This document shows positions 33,272-48,200 of a stretch of DNA of 64,000 nt, in pieces. A model generated the notes under the pieces. It saw only the letters and a program-made list of their open reading frames with translations. It was not told the origin of the DNA and did no database searches. Position numbers and translations under genes: made by a program. The DNA comes from Romanomermis culicivorax (lineage: Eukaryota > Nematoda > Enoplea > Mermithida > Mermithidae). How positions within the stretch are numbered: position 1 is the stretch's first letter; the number at the start of each line of letters is the position of its first letter. Location of the stretch: positions 62,001 through 126,000 of the forward strand of contig CAWUHX010000089.1 in NCBI GenBank assembly GCA_963922205.1, read 5' to 3'.

Positions 33272-36200
33272 TTACAGTAACATTTTAACAGGAGAAATTC
33301 TATCTTTTTGCACTTGAGCCATGGCGATTTGAAGGCATTGGAACCATTCTTCGGCATCCTTGCGATCTCTAGCCTGAAAATACATATGAATAAAGAACAT
33401 TTTTTAGATTTGTAAATCAAATGAAGCATAAAGGATAGTGATACGAAATTTTGAAAACTCATTAAATGGTCGAAAGTTCGAATAACTTTGGTTGGTAAGG
33501 TAGCTTAATGGAATGGAAATTTGCAAGAACAAAGTTGTGTAATAAACAAAATTAATAATTAATAAAATAAATAAAACGAAAAAAACAAAACGTGAAAATA
33601 GGCCAAAAATTTTGTAAACCAGAAGTTACTATAAAGAATAAAAAATAACAAACAAGAAAACTGACCTTAAAAACGTAAGAATTATGATCGTCGACGAAAA
33701 TTTCGAACGCTTTCGGTATAGCTTGACGACGGTCTTTGTCGCGTTTCTTGCCGTTCAAAGACTTCACCGATCGCACAGTTCTTATATCGATAGCTGGACG
33801 CTTTTGATCGCCGGTTACTGACTCGGACGCGCGGAAAAATAATGTGGCGCCCGACAACGTGAAATAACGCGTACGCCAACGTTTAAAAAATTTCCAACGA
33901 CCTTTTTTCTCTTTCAGTTGACCCTGTAGAATCAACGAAAAGTTTATGAATCGTTCTGACCTGAGATAAACGTAAAAATTTGGCAAATACGAATGAAAAA
34001 CTTTGACAGGAAATTTAGTGATGATTCGTAATTTTCTTTTCGAATTGCAAGATCAAAAATTTATTTACGAAGTTGTCATTCTATATTAGAAACCATAATC
34101 TTTGTATAATTGTTCACAATGGAGACCATTATAAAATTTGAAACAAGTGATGTCCCGGTGCCGACCTTTTTGCCGGTGCCTTATACTTAATATTCTAAAC
34201 ATAGGATGAGTTTGAAAATATTTTCAAAAACAAATTTTTCAGGATAATGACATTATGGAGTACAGAATAAAGCAAGATCTGCAAGTAATGATCGTTATGG
34301 AATGTTATTAAATTTAAATTCAGGTACATCCAGTTGATTATAGCTAAAACTTAGCCGGAACGTTAAAGTAAAAAAAGCATCATCCAAAACTTCTCTTTTT
34401 GAAAAATATGTAAACATAAGATTGAATTATTATCATGTCGAGACAGTTACAAGGTTAGACGTGCCGATAAGCTGACCAGAAAATTCTTATCTGCAGAATC
34501 AATTGGTTGCTAGTGTGTAGTAAAACAAGTATTAGTCGTTTTCTGATACGAAATCAATTTGATCAATGCTCCGAAATTGTGATATATGGTTGCAAAATTG
34601 AAACTGATCATCAAACTTCTACTTTGAATATAAATTTTGCCTTTATTTGCATTATTATTCTCGCGCGGAGCACGTCTTTAGATTGCCGATTTCCGTTAAA
34701 AATTAAATTTTATATTGCAAAAAACAGGGCGGTAAAATCACTAGTGTCAAAATTCCTGGCACCGACCGGTAGTCTCTAATTACAACGGTATTTTTTATTC
34801 CATAACGAGATATAGAAATCTCCACTTTCTATGTATTACATGTGCATTAAAAAGTGAAATCGAAATTAAATCTGATATCAATTGACTTTTTTCAGATCAG
34901 CTTCTAGTGGGAAGCCAGAGTTTTATGAAATAAGCGATGACGGTTTAGAATTGCACGTATAACAGGGTTTTTTTCCGCACCGGTCCTTCCGCATCTTGCG
35001 GAAATCAGCTAGGAAAATTTCCGCACCACCGTTAAAAACCACTAAAAACATTAACAAGTTTTCGTTCCGTGCGGAAAACTCTCCGAAAATTTTCCGCACG
35101 ACCCCCAAAAAAATCCGCACTGTACAGAAAAAACCTTGTCATATAATGAAATTTTTTTTCAGTTAATTAAAATAGCTTTTATAGGATACCGAAATTCGTC
35201 GAAGAAAAAATATGCAATTTAGTCAGTAAATGACGTTTGACCGAACTTCGGCACTTTTTAATGCAGTAAAAAAGTTTAAATTCCTTCAGAGACATCACAA
35301 TTATGTGCGACTTTAATCAAAATCATCGAATTATTAACGAGAGAACGTTTCTTGGCGGACATTCTGAAACCACTTTGTTATAGTGTTATGGTGCGTTCGA
35401 CACACCAAAGACTGAGTAAAGTTGCACCAGTCATTCTTCCCATTTGATCTTAATTACACCGAAATTTGCATAAATTCTTTCAATAATGGTATGCCCACCT
35501 CTACCTGATCTCAGCAGCCAAAGAAGCATGTGAATACATTCAATCGAAAGATTTTCTGAGTCATGAAAGATCGTTCAATCGATTTTCCACTTCTAATATT
35601 CTCTGACATATGTGAGCTTAAACTTCAGAAAAGTTTGAATAGTTCTGGACGGGGATCGACATGAGATTCGTTGATGAAATTGTGAAATAATTTTCAGATC
35701 TCGGTGTGCTGTGTCAAATTTAATGTCCCACACGCTCGGGCGAACCAGGCGAAAAAATTTCAGGTTTTCACATTCTAAAAGGCTAGAAAATTAATCTTCA
35801 TAAGGATGAAAATAAATTGGGATAAAACTAATCGATCGTAATACCTCTCTTATTTTGGCGCGTAGAGCCCGAAAAATTTACGATTTTTGTGTTCCAGAAT
35901 GCTGGAAAATGAATGTTCGCAACAATTATTACTGGATAAAAGCTCTAAATTTGCAGTCTTAGAATGACGTTTTTATCGTTTTTCCATACGGATTGCGAAG
36001 GTTCAAGTTTCAAAATATTTGGAAAACTCTAAACGAAGCGAGAGAATAAAATTTTAGATGAAAAATCTTAATATCAGTAAAATAGTAATTTAACTAGCAA
36101 AAAAACGAAGTAAATTCAATTAATAGAAACTGTTGAAGGTTAATTAGTAAGTGGAAGTAGATGTGCTAACGGCCGTGCCTGATAGAAAACAGTGACTGTT

Positions 36201-39200
36201 ATATTGACCGACGTGAAGAGTCGGAAACTTTCGAGGTTTTGACCTTCTGAAGTTCACCAAAATGCATTTTTCGGTTTAGAACTCAAAAATTTTTTTTCAA
36301 AAAATAAAACTTTTTTTCTTCATTTCTAATTTTTTTCCTCAAAAGACCACACTTGAGGAAAAAAACCGTGCTCCAAGCAAGACAAGAGAAAAAAATTGTG
36401 AAGATTGATGGGCAATTTCATTTGTCGACAAAATACTGACTTGTAACTGTTTAAATAAGAGTTGATCGAAACCGTTGAAGGTTAATTAGTAAGTGGAAGT
36501 AGATACGCTAATAGCCGCGCCTGCCAGAAAACAATGACTGTTATACTAAGTGACCGACGTCACGCGCCGGAAAATTTTGATATTTTTCTCGCTGAAAAAC
36601 ACGAAATCGACATATTATGGCAAAGTCCCCCGCCCCTAAATACGGCCTTGCTCGTATTTGTAGTAGTTGCAGAGATTGTAAATTAGTTCTATTGGGAAGA
36701 ACGACTTATGTAACATTATTCAGCTCGCTTTTCAGTAGAAACGTCATTTTTTACCAATCAAGAATAGCTTTTATCTAAAATTAATGTCATCTTTAAGGCC
36801 AATAAATTTCTACCACAAATCCATGTCGGTATTTTAGACCATGTTTTGAAAGACCTCAAAAAAGTGCTGAATATCGTGGAACATTCCGTTAAAATGAAAG
36901 CACACCGGAAACAGCAGGAAAATATTAATTTTCCTTTATTTTAGTTAATGTTGACTCCATATAAGAATTTCAAATGGTATGGAATACTTTAATTTCAAAG
37001 ATTTGAAGAAATTAATAGGAAACTTTTTGAAGATTTGAATTGTACCAGTTTGGCTTCTTCGGAACAACTCATCACTCACTTCGATAACAGGGTCGTCGCC
37101 GCTTCTCAGGAAATGTTGCACCTTGGCCGGATTATTGCAAGGGAAACAGCACCACTTTTTGCTATGACTTGTCGAATTGTAAGAAAATTGATCGAAATAG
37201 GTAGCCGCTTGAAGCTCTTTGAAAATCAACTGTTGCCCCTCGAACAATTTGGAAAGGTAAATAATGTAAAAATAATATAACACAAATAGAAAGTATGGAA
37301 ATTAAGACATACTTTATTGCTCGGAAATGCTGAAGTTACTAAAGCAGTGAAAGATTTTGATTTCGTAAAATTTTTCGGCAACAAATTCCAACAAGATTTC
37401 AACTTTTGTACGGACTCGACGGACGAACTTAAAGCTGTAGGTGACCGCGCCTGCAAAGTTAATTTTTAAACATAATTCCCATACACAGCTTTCATTCCGA
37501 AATCTAAAAATTCTTGGATTTCTAGATTCCGAGAAACATGGGAAATAGTGTTCTTCAAATCGAAATATGAATCTTTAGTTGCAGGTAGGTGGTAATGTAT
37601 CTTGAATTGGTAAAGACTAAAAACACTTTTTAAACTAAAATTGTGCTGCGATGGCGAATACTTAAACATTTTAGAATCATTCCATCTTTAATCATGATTC
37701 TTCAAGAGTTAACATGATTGGCAATAGTGATGGACCGATGCATCGGCATCGGCCGATGCATCGGTCGATTGTTGCGTTTTTCTGCCATCGGCCATCGGCC
37801 GATGTTTTGCCAAATAATCGGCCGATGGCCGATTGTTTGTTACAATGAATGCAGTGCATATGCTTAAAAAACAGATTGTTCACATACATATTTTACAGTT
37901 ACTTTAGTAAATACATTTTTTTGTGAAAATGTTTGTTTCAATGTCTGGCATATTTGCCCTGTGTTGCCATTGATGAACTAGATAACAAGAATTTGACAAG
38001 CTATGAATGGGATATTTTAGTTGCGGCGGTAAGAATATACATGTATAATGTATTCACACCTTAGATAATTATGTTTTGGCAGCTTGTCAATTTGTTAAAA
38101 TCTTTTGCAGAAACTGTAAAAATCTATGAATCTAAAAACGCCTGTATTTGGGAGGAAATAGCTGAAGAAAAGTAAGCTAGATTTTGTGCCTAAATTTTTT
38201 TGAAAAACATAAATTAAAGAATCGTATGATTAAGATTTTTAGGCCACTCAATCCACAATTTCAACTTTCCTGGATTGGGTTTATCAAAGGAGGAATTGTC
38301 GAGGAAAATGAATCAATATTTTTATAGAAATGATAATCGAGCCCACTTTAAACCCATTGAAGACAATAGACTTCATGCTTTGGCATCTTTACTAGATCCT
38401 GGATCTAAAAAGGATGGATTGAAATTTGAAATATAACACATATTAAATATAACACACATAAAGCCCTTATTGTAAATTTTTCACTCGAAAAATTGTTAAG
38501 GGTTAGGTCAGTATGCTCACCAATTTCCATTACTATATAATATATTGTTTATCAAAAAATCGTGAAAATCTAAAATACTACTTACTTTCCACTTTCATTA
38601 TTTAGAATCATTTCAAGAAAAATCGACTATAGCTTTGGCTAGAATGGTTGTCGATCAAAAACAACGAAATCAACGCTTTTCTGAAAATATGGTTCAAAAA
38701 TTTGAATGATTCTTCAAACTCATTTTCCAAAATATCTCAGTAAGCCACAATTAATACTAATGTAAATAATTCAAGCATTTACACAAAACTGACCAATTTC
38801 AGGCACTATTTGAGCATTGCAAGTTTATCTGAAGATGAGCTGTAGCCCGAAAAATATGCAATGTCAACATTTGAGCAAGCAAAAGCCATTGTTTTGGAAT
38901 ACATTACTAGAATAATGGAAGTAAAATGCTGCAACAAAACCAGAATTAGCTAATGTGAGTCAAAATAGTGTGCAGTTGAAAATAAGTTTCATTATGAAAA
39001 AAATTTCTTTAGCTTTTCATGAAATTTTTATCAGCTCCAATTGGGTCAGTAGCTAGTGAATGATCATTTTAAAAAGCAAAAGATATTAGAAGTGGAAAAA
39101 GATCCCGTTTATTGCTGAGATTGGATTAGTGCAAACTGGAAAAACAAGCTGAAGTTGAAGAAGCTTCTAGTGAACTCAGCAATCAAAGTGAAGGTAGTAC

Positions 39201-42200
39201 AACAGATGCCATCGTTGATGACAAATTGGATGAATGAAATGTTGTTACTTATTGAATGTTGAAAATATCAGTAGAACTTTGTGAATAATTCATAATAATA
39301 ATTTTAAATTTATTACAGTGTAGCAACTTCAGGTTGCATTTAGTACATGTTACAGCCGATGCATCGGCAATCGGCCATCGGCCGATGCCATCGGTGACCC
39401 TGGCCGATGCATCGGCATCGGCCGATGGCAAATTTTCGGTCCATCACTAATTGGCAATATTCAGTCTTACAACGGATAATACGATAAAGTTTATTCACCT
39501 GTAAATGCAGGAACATCAAGTGCAACCAGGTAACTGGCTGCTTTGTCCGAAATGTGAACGGAGTAACTTTAAAGAGACAATATTCGCCCATGGCTTGACA
39601 ATAGAACTGAATCTTCAAGTAATTTCGGTGTCCCACATCTAAAGAACAATGAAGAGAAACAACTATGGACCCTGTTTCCTCAAATCTCACGTTACATAGA
39701 ATTCGAGAGGCTTTCCACTACTTTAAAGATAGCACTTCAAGAAGAGAAATCCTCCGAAAATTTCGAATGTCAAAAATTATAGAAAAAATACCGTCTCTAA
39801 ATTTGGGCGGGAAAAGCAACGTTCAACAGGAATAAATGATTGGTTCGACACTATATTATTCCATGAAAACTTTACCTTCGACAACACACTGACGAGGCGC
39901 TGGACATTTTTTGCTCCACTCATCAACATAAACTTTAATTTTGGGTAAATGTTTATCACAAAATTGTTGAATGGCGTCCGAACCTTTGAAAGTCCGCGAA
40001 CCCTGAAAAATTGAAAATATTCAACGAAAATAAAAAAACTGAGGTCGTGCTGAGAGTCGAACTCAGGTTGATGGATTCAAAGTCCATAGTGCTGCCACTA
40101 CACCACACAACCGACGGAACTCAAGCATATTTTTATCAGTATATACTGAAATTTTATACCAAGCTTTTACCGAGCAATACCAAGGTAATAGTTTCTGTCT
40201 GAAAGTCATGAGAACATGTATTCAAGGCGCGAAGCGCCTGAAAAATTGACATTTTTGACCATTTTTGTTCGGAAATGACCATACCTGTAAGACCTCCGAC
40301 CAGTTGGGGGGGGGGGGGGTAAATCCGAAATTTTGGGGGGGGGGGGGGGGGTAGGAAAAAGTCGAAATTTTTCCCAAAAAAGGCCAAAAAACATACACTT
40401 TTTGGCAAATTTTTTTTATTTTTTCCCAACTGGGGTGGGGGGTTTGGGGGGAGGGGTCCCCCCCAAGTACAGGTATGGAAATGACTATTTCTTCAAAAAA
40501 ATTCAGTTTTTTTCCGACCAATGTGATGGGGGTTACTATCACTAGCTCATTTCAGTTGTATGACTAGCCAATCTTGAGGGGGGTCACTATCTGCGAAAAT
40601 ACTCAATTTTTTCAAAGAATCAGAGTAACGCATTCTTCACAAAATGAATGTTCTGCTCAAGATTTATACTATCCCTCAGCTGAGATATCATCTATCCTGC
40701 ATACAGACCAAAAAAATTGAATAATCTCAAACTTTGAATTACAGTAAAAACCCGAATTTTAGTTCTAATGCAAAACGAGTGTGAAGCATCTAAGAGTCTC
40801 AGGAAGCTCACTGAATTATCAGGAACATTCACTTTATCGTTTTCTTTCGTCAACGTCATTTTTTCAGCATAATATTTATCAGCTGAGGCAGGCGATCCAC
40901 GGTATTGAATCGAATCTTCCGCATTCAATTTGGAAATAATGATGCTATTGTTGGCCGCTGATTTTTCGTCGTTATTATTTTCATCTGCAGCTGCAAAGCG
41001 AGATAGTCAATCAACGTCAATCAAGACAGCGAAAATACGCACATGGAAGTAGAAAAGAATGATAGAACAAGAAAATGAGATTGACAAAAAGAAAAAAAAC
41101 ATGGAGACACAAAAAGACGGAAAAACAATTTGACGAATAGTATGCAAGCAAATATGTCAAGAAAAGTTAAAAATTTCAGCTAACCCATTTTTATCATAGT
41201 CATAAGCACGTGTCCGCTGCCTGTTCGTCGGGCGCTGATCGATGCGTCGCGACTAAACGTCGTAACAACTCGGCTTTCTGTAGCATCGAAGGCGGTTGAC
41301 GCCGTAACCGGTACGGCGACGGCCGCCTCGCAAGACTTTCGAAGGCGATAAGTATCTAAAGGAGTCGGAATATTAATTTTCGCTTTGAAGAAAACCTCAA
41401 ACTAGATGAAAAAAACGCTCGGTGTAAATACGCACAACTGATCAACTTCCACAATAAGTTTAACAGCACAAAAATCATTCTCTCATGCCAAGATTTTATT
41501 TTTCAGTTCACAGAATAAGAATTTCCTTTCTCCTCAAAAATATTCACTATTACCCGATGACCCATCAGAAAATAAATCGGCCTTGATTGACGACCCAACG
41601 ACGGCGGAGCACATTTCCAATTGACACCTGAAACGAAATTAATTAAAAATAAAGAAAAAGATCGCCTTCGCAGGGGCTCGAACCCTGGACATTCAGGTTA
41701 AAAGCCTGACGCTCTACCGACTGAGCTACGAAGGCACGACGTTGATGCTTAAACCGCGATACAAGAAAAGTGCTAGCATATGGGCGGAGGGATCCAGATG
41801 AAATGATAATTTCGCGAAAAAATCGACTTTAAACTAGAAAACTTGAACTTCGAATGAAATCAAATACTCCGCACAACTTATGGTATTACTGCGCCTGGTT
41901 CACACTCATCTTATAACGTTATACACAATTTAACCAGGGTTGAGAAAAAACCCATTTTCAAAATTTCGAATTTGGGGTTTTTATGGGTTTTATCACGGTT
42001 TTTTAAATTTCACAATTGTAGATCTGAACCGAGTAAAAGAAAAGCAAATGCAACATCATCATAGTTTTATTCGTCATTTGAATATTATGAAGAGTAGTTT
42101 TTCGACCGACGCAGATGAAAATCGGACGCTTATGGGGTTTAGGAGGTACGGAATTTTTTCCAAAATTTTTCAAATTTGCATAAAGCCGACTAAAATGATG

Positions 42201-45200
42201 ACGCTGATTACGAATACATCAGTACTTTTCCGTAAAATCGAATATTTTGATTGAAAACAGAGTGTCCTATGACAAATTTTTTGTTGTTGCGAAATTTGCA
42301 TATTTGTGATTAATAGTAAATGGATGATGCTGATTACGAATATACAAGTAGTATTTCATGCAATCAGATACATTGATTAGAAAACACCAACTGGCATGCC
42401 TGCATTTTCATCAAGCTGCAGTACCTGATAAAAATCTTTGATAAAAAGTGACAACAGTAAAACAACGTATAAAACCATTAAATAGCGGCTTCAGGGTAAA
42501 CCACGCAAATATGGTTCAACAACATAATGAAACGGATAATTTGAGAAACGTTGGCGCTAAAGAAACTTGGCTAAGTAATTAGTTAGCATTGCACGATGTG
42601 TACTGAAACAACATTTATTTTTTCTTTAGCCTTTTGCCATATAGACTCAACATGGTTTGTAGTCGCATGCGTGATTGGATCAACAAAATTTATGGAATGT
42701 TTGACAGTTGAATGCTGGTAATCCATGTTGTTTAAGGTGTTATACACCCCCCACTTGTCAGAAATAGCAGTGGTTCCAGGCAAAATAAACTGCTGAATAA
42801 TTGGCAATAACGTTTGAGCATTTCTTCGGTCAAGAAGAACCATGAAACTTTGTTTTGTTTCTATGTCATAACCCCCAAATACTGACTGTTCACATACCAA
42901 ATGACCTTGATTATATTTTCGGTGCACAAAACAGCTTTCACCAATCCCTACAGTATGACCAACTCGACCTAGAGGAATGAGATTCAAGACAAAGTATTCA
43001 TGGCAAATATCTCTACAGAATTGTTTCCAATCTACGACTGTTTTATCACTTAACTGCAGCTCATGCATAAGAAACTTTTGTTCGTCAATTTCGTAAGCCC
43101 ATAAATACGATAAAATCCGAATATCCGAAATTCATAAATGACTGCCACTGAATTCTGAATTGAACATTTTTCTCTGCAATAATGGCCAATGGAACAACGC
43201 CAAATGACACCATCGATCCCTGGTTTATTTTCTAACTGTATTTCGCTATATCCCACTCAGTTTCCATCGCAAACCATGGCACGTTTCAATAGACTGTGGT
43301 CTTGTGCCCATCTAATAGCTTCAGGAATTGTTGCCGCGACTAAATATAAATTTTTGAGCCAAAAATCAGAAAAATCGGGAAGAGCACAAATAATATTGGC
43401 CATATTAAAAATTTAACAAGAAAAACGTCCAAATAATACACACTGTACTAACTCAAAGTTAATTATTGACATTGTGTATTGTGTAAAGTGTAAACTATTT
43501 TTTACGCAATAAACCGTGACGTTGATAAAAATGCAAACCTAAGCGTTAATCCTTTTTGATCAATATGTTTGATTGCATGCAGCACTACTAGCATATTCGT
43601 AATCAGTATCATCGATTTACTTATAACATAGTCACAAATATGCAAATTTCACAAAAAAAATTTTGTCAGAGGAAACCCTGTTTGCAGCTGAAATATTCAA
43701 TTTTAAAAACACTACTAACATATTTGTAATCCGTGTCATCGTTTTACTTGGAAATATACAAATTTTGAAAAATTTTGGAAAAAAATCCTGTACCCTCTTA
43801 ACACCAAAGTGCCGAAAAGCCGAAAATCGATTATGCAACTTGGTGTGAACAAAGCCAAATGCTGAAAAATTACGCTCCGATGACGCAGTGGACACCACCA
43901 TGGAAAACACCTGATTATAACATGACAGAATAAATTTCGCTTGTTACTCATTATTAGTCTAAAAAACGTACTCTCAAGGTAATTTTTTGGAACGAATGCC
44001 ACGTTTTGTCTTCCGTCAACCAATATTGCATAGCAGATTTTTGGCAGCTCTCTAGCATTTTGTAACGAAACGTATTCTTTCTTCATCTTCACTTGCCGAG
44101 ATTATATATTCTGTGAGTTGTTTGTAAGTTGTGACTTTGCAGGCTGAAAAAAGTTTGATGTTCTTTCTTCAACATTCATACCGCCTACAGCCATTCAACC
44201 AGCATACTTGGGGGCCCATTTTCAGCCCATTTTTGGACTCAAAAAGCCGCCAGATGCCTCTCTCTCCAGGGGGTGTACTGTCTCCCTCAAAATTTTAGGG
44301 CTGCTCAAGTCATCTCACGAACTGCTGATGACTGTGAGCAGAAGGTATAACAAAAACTTTAGCAGTTACAAGTAATGCTGTGTATTGCTCACTAGCACAG
44401 CTCATAAGCGCTCATGACTCATGAGCAAAATAATCTGCCTAATATTCAGATAAACTACCGAAGTGAATCAACTTCAGCCTAAAAAATTCAAACATAGATT
44501 AAATTTATTGAATATGAACCTTTAGCTTTTCGATTAGAATAACTCAACTCAACAGAACAGTCATACGAACCGAATCGAATAGAAAAACAAACATGCTCGG
44601 AGATACTCGGCGAGCACCTTGCTCGCCGAGCGCGCTTGGAGTTGGTTCATACTTCGCGAGCAAATTGTTCTCCTTGAATGCATACTTATTTCTTTCCATG
44701 TACGAACCATAAAATTAGTACCTTGAAAACATGGCGTTTTTCCTAACGTCCTTGTAATCAGGGGATCAAACGTATAACAGGAATTCTTTTTTACAAACAA
44801 GCTCAATACGTTCAAATTTTTCATCATCTGATAATTTTTTTCGAATAGACATTGCAAAACTTTACAACAAAAAAATGAAATCCTACAAATAAATCTAGGG
44901 ATTAGAGATGTATCGGAGCTTAGCTATGCTACCCGATCTTACACAATGTTTTCTGACCCGAAGGATGAAAAAAGACTTGACCTTAGCCGTTATCCAGGAT
45001 AACTCTGTGCCTTGAAGGTCACGCGTGTCAAAAAATTCAGTTGATCATTTTCACTGTTAGAAGAAAAAACAGCTAAAATTTTGTTCTACATGAGATTAAT
45101 TTAGTCATTATTACATATATTTCAAGAATAAAATTTTCTCGATAGTTTTCCAATGAAGGTAGGGAATGATCAATGTATTGGCATCGGCTGATAATTGACT

Positions 45201-48200
45201 TTTTTAAATATCGGCCGATGGTTTTTTGGGCGAGCTATGATCGATAATATCCTATTTTCTACGGCACTTTTTGCATTAATCAGCCCCGCATGTGATTACT
45301 TACTGGTCAAGTGTAAATCTTGGGTCACTTTTGGTTAATTGTGATAAGAAAAACGTTGAATGAAATGACAATGTGCTTTTTCCTTTCAATGCATTATGAC
45401 ACAATGGTTGTTGAATAATTTTCAACCTTCACCGTCTGAAAAAGTGTGCTTAAAAATCGTTCAATTTCCATAATTCACGAAGAATTATTCAACAATATCA
45501 TGTTGAAAGCAAAACTTTTCGAGGTGAAATAATGTTTCAAATTAAGTGTTCTATAAATTCTATTGTATTCAAAAAGTTCTGTAGTGAAACTTTTGTGTGA
45601 ACACCGATGTTGGTTATTCTTTAATTTACGTGCACTTAATAAAAAAGAGACAAAAATAAATCTTGTACCTGAGAGAAAATTTTCACGAAGCAGATTTTGA
45701 GATTAAGCACGCAATCTTTGGGCATGCCATCTTTGGCTATCATTTCAGATTTTTTTATCTATTTCCAATAATCGTAGACCGGATTGATTTTCATTTTTTG
45801 CCTTGAATAAGAGAAAGATTTTATTTATTTCTCATTTCCCTTGTCTCGTTTCATTTCTCGTTTCTCAAAGCAGCAATTACTATTTAAAAGCAATGGTCAT
45901 TTCTCATTTTCAATGTTTATTAACACTAAATAATAGACAAATATGTAACATGGCGAGTATATGCTTATGTTACACTTTATGAACTGAACATATTTTTTGA
46001 CCCTTGACCTCGTTTGCTATATGTCTCTGACCCGAGCAGCTTGCTCGACGCTGTGCTCGCCGAACATCTCCGACCACAGCTCCGAGCACGCTCGCCGAGC
46101 AACGAGCAGAAGTATGAACCGGGCTCAAGTACTGCTATCAAAGTCGTTTACATAAAACTTTTTATCGTAAAATTTTTATTGGAGAATAGTAAGGGCAAGT
46201 CGAGTGGGCTCATAAATTTGTACGGTCGGACATGTTAATTTTTATGCGCTTCGAACAAGTACATATATAAATTGATGGGTTTTTAGACAAAAAAAATTTT
46301 GAACCGTTTTTAACAATTTCTAGATAAAATATTAGAATTTTTGTTGCCTTCAATGACCCCATAAAATTTTTGGGTAATCCATGATGCCCAGACCCTGGAG
46401 CTCACTTATTTCAACAACTGACTTGTTCAGTGGCGTTTCACTTCGAGTTCATTCTAGAACCTATCAAAGGATAATGCTAAAAAATCCACTGAAATTTCAG
46501 GTTTTGCACCGAGCCATAACCAAACATCTGTGAATTTCGAATGTCCATAAAATTCTGGCGAGCGATGCAAGAGTCATTTCGTTATCAAATGTAAGAGATC
46601 AGAACTACAGTCAGAGAGCAGTAGTTACCTAATTTTCTCCAACTGTTTTTCTCTTTGAATCCTTGACGCTTTATTCGAAGACGACGATTTCGAACGAAAT
46701 GGCGAGGACAAATTGTTGACGCTACGGCTACGAAATCCATAGAAAATCGCCGAACCAGACGATCTATACGAACGACTATCGTTTGTCGTGCACCGATCGT
46801 TTTCGAAATTTTTATCCAACGATTCCTCATAATAATCTTCCATCTTGGGGTCTAAGTTTCGTGAAACATTCTGGTGTCTAAAATATTGCTCAATATTCTA
46901 GATGATGAAAAAGTTTATAAGACATATTTATTTTATGCAAACTTATGATGTATGTTTACGCCATCTAGATACATTTCGCTGCGAATATCTAATTAAGATT
47001 AATGCCTACAATTTTACCCGTAGACAGGATTGTCGATACTGCTTTCACATTTCATGTCCATTATTCTATAATTATTTCCATTGATCAGTAAGTTTGTATA
47101 TGAATCTGCGGTCGTCGCGCCAGATTTAAAAGACGACGAACTCTTCAAACTATTATTAGAAGAATCGACGAAATTCAGGTTTTTAGTAGAACTCTTCAAT
47201 TGATTATCCGAATGGTCAAATTTAGATTCTCCCGGTAGGCTTATCAACGTCGCTTGATTGACATTATCGGAAGCTGTCGGTAAATTAGACAATTCCACTG
47301 TTCTGAAAAATGCTTATTGCGAATTGGTAAGATCCAAAATTTATTCCGACTGCAGCGTGTGAAAAATACTCACTCGCAAAGTTCTTTCAGCTTTTTGACA
47401 CAAATCCTTGTCGCGTAGTAATTATTTAAATTATAATTTTGCAGGTATTTCGAAATTGCCACGTAATAGAGCTCGATGAGGGGTAATAGATCATAAGACA
47501 ATGAGTCGATCAAATTCTGATCGAATTTACACGACAAGGAGATCAAAAAATCAATCGCGTCTTTACACAAATGCTGAATTAAAATTTCAAATTCAAAAAT
47601 TATATATAGCCAAATTCCTATTTTCTGATAGAAATTTAAAAAAACGCAAAAATTTAATCAATTATACTTCATTCAATTTTCCGATGCCAATAAAAATTTT
47701 AAGTGATGTTAACAACATCGAATCAGTCGTCGCAAAATTCGCTGAGCTTTTTGATTTATCCATCAATGATAAAGCTAGTTGTTTAAAATTAGACCAGTTA
47801 TTACGAAGACAAAAAGCGTAGCCTGCATTGACCAATGCCAAGAAAATGCGTAAAACGGAGGAAACGTGAGATGAATTGCTAGAATATGACAATGAAGATT
47901 CGAACTTTTGCAGATGATCGATTAAAATCTGAAATTGAGTAAAATAATACAGGACATATGAAGACTTGGTTAATTTGCTTTATTTAATTATGAAAGATTA
48001 CTTTGCGTGTGCCGGGGGAGAATGAGAATTTTGAACGACAATATTTTGTAACTGACCGGATAACTATGAGCACAAAAATACAAATGCAGCGGAAAGGAGC
48101 GTTTCTATATTAGCCAAAAATAGTCAGTTTCAAAGTTGATTATGAACTGAAAAGAAGTTCTAGTCGTATTATGACTAAAATTTGATCGAATTGGAATGAA

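Noticed and set aside
37035-37440. Plus-strand exons (ending in ...LEQFGK and ...TDELKAV) as a separate gene
   Set aside because: The opposite strand gives two melted exons with matching phases and family motifs (KKWCCFPCNNPAKV, SFTALVTSAFPSNK); the plus frames are their antisense shadows and their phases do not join.
41185-41355. Direct joining of melted exon 8 to the exon at 41185-41355
   Set aside because: Phase conflict leads to a stop; inserting the 74-bp exon at 41554-41627 restores the frame on both sides.
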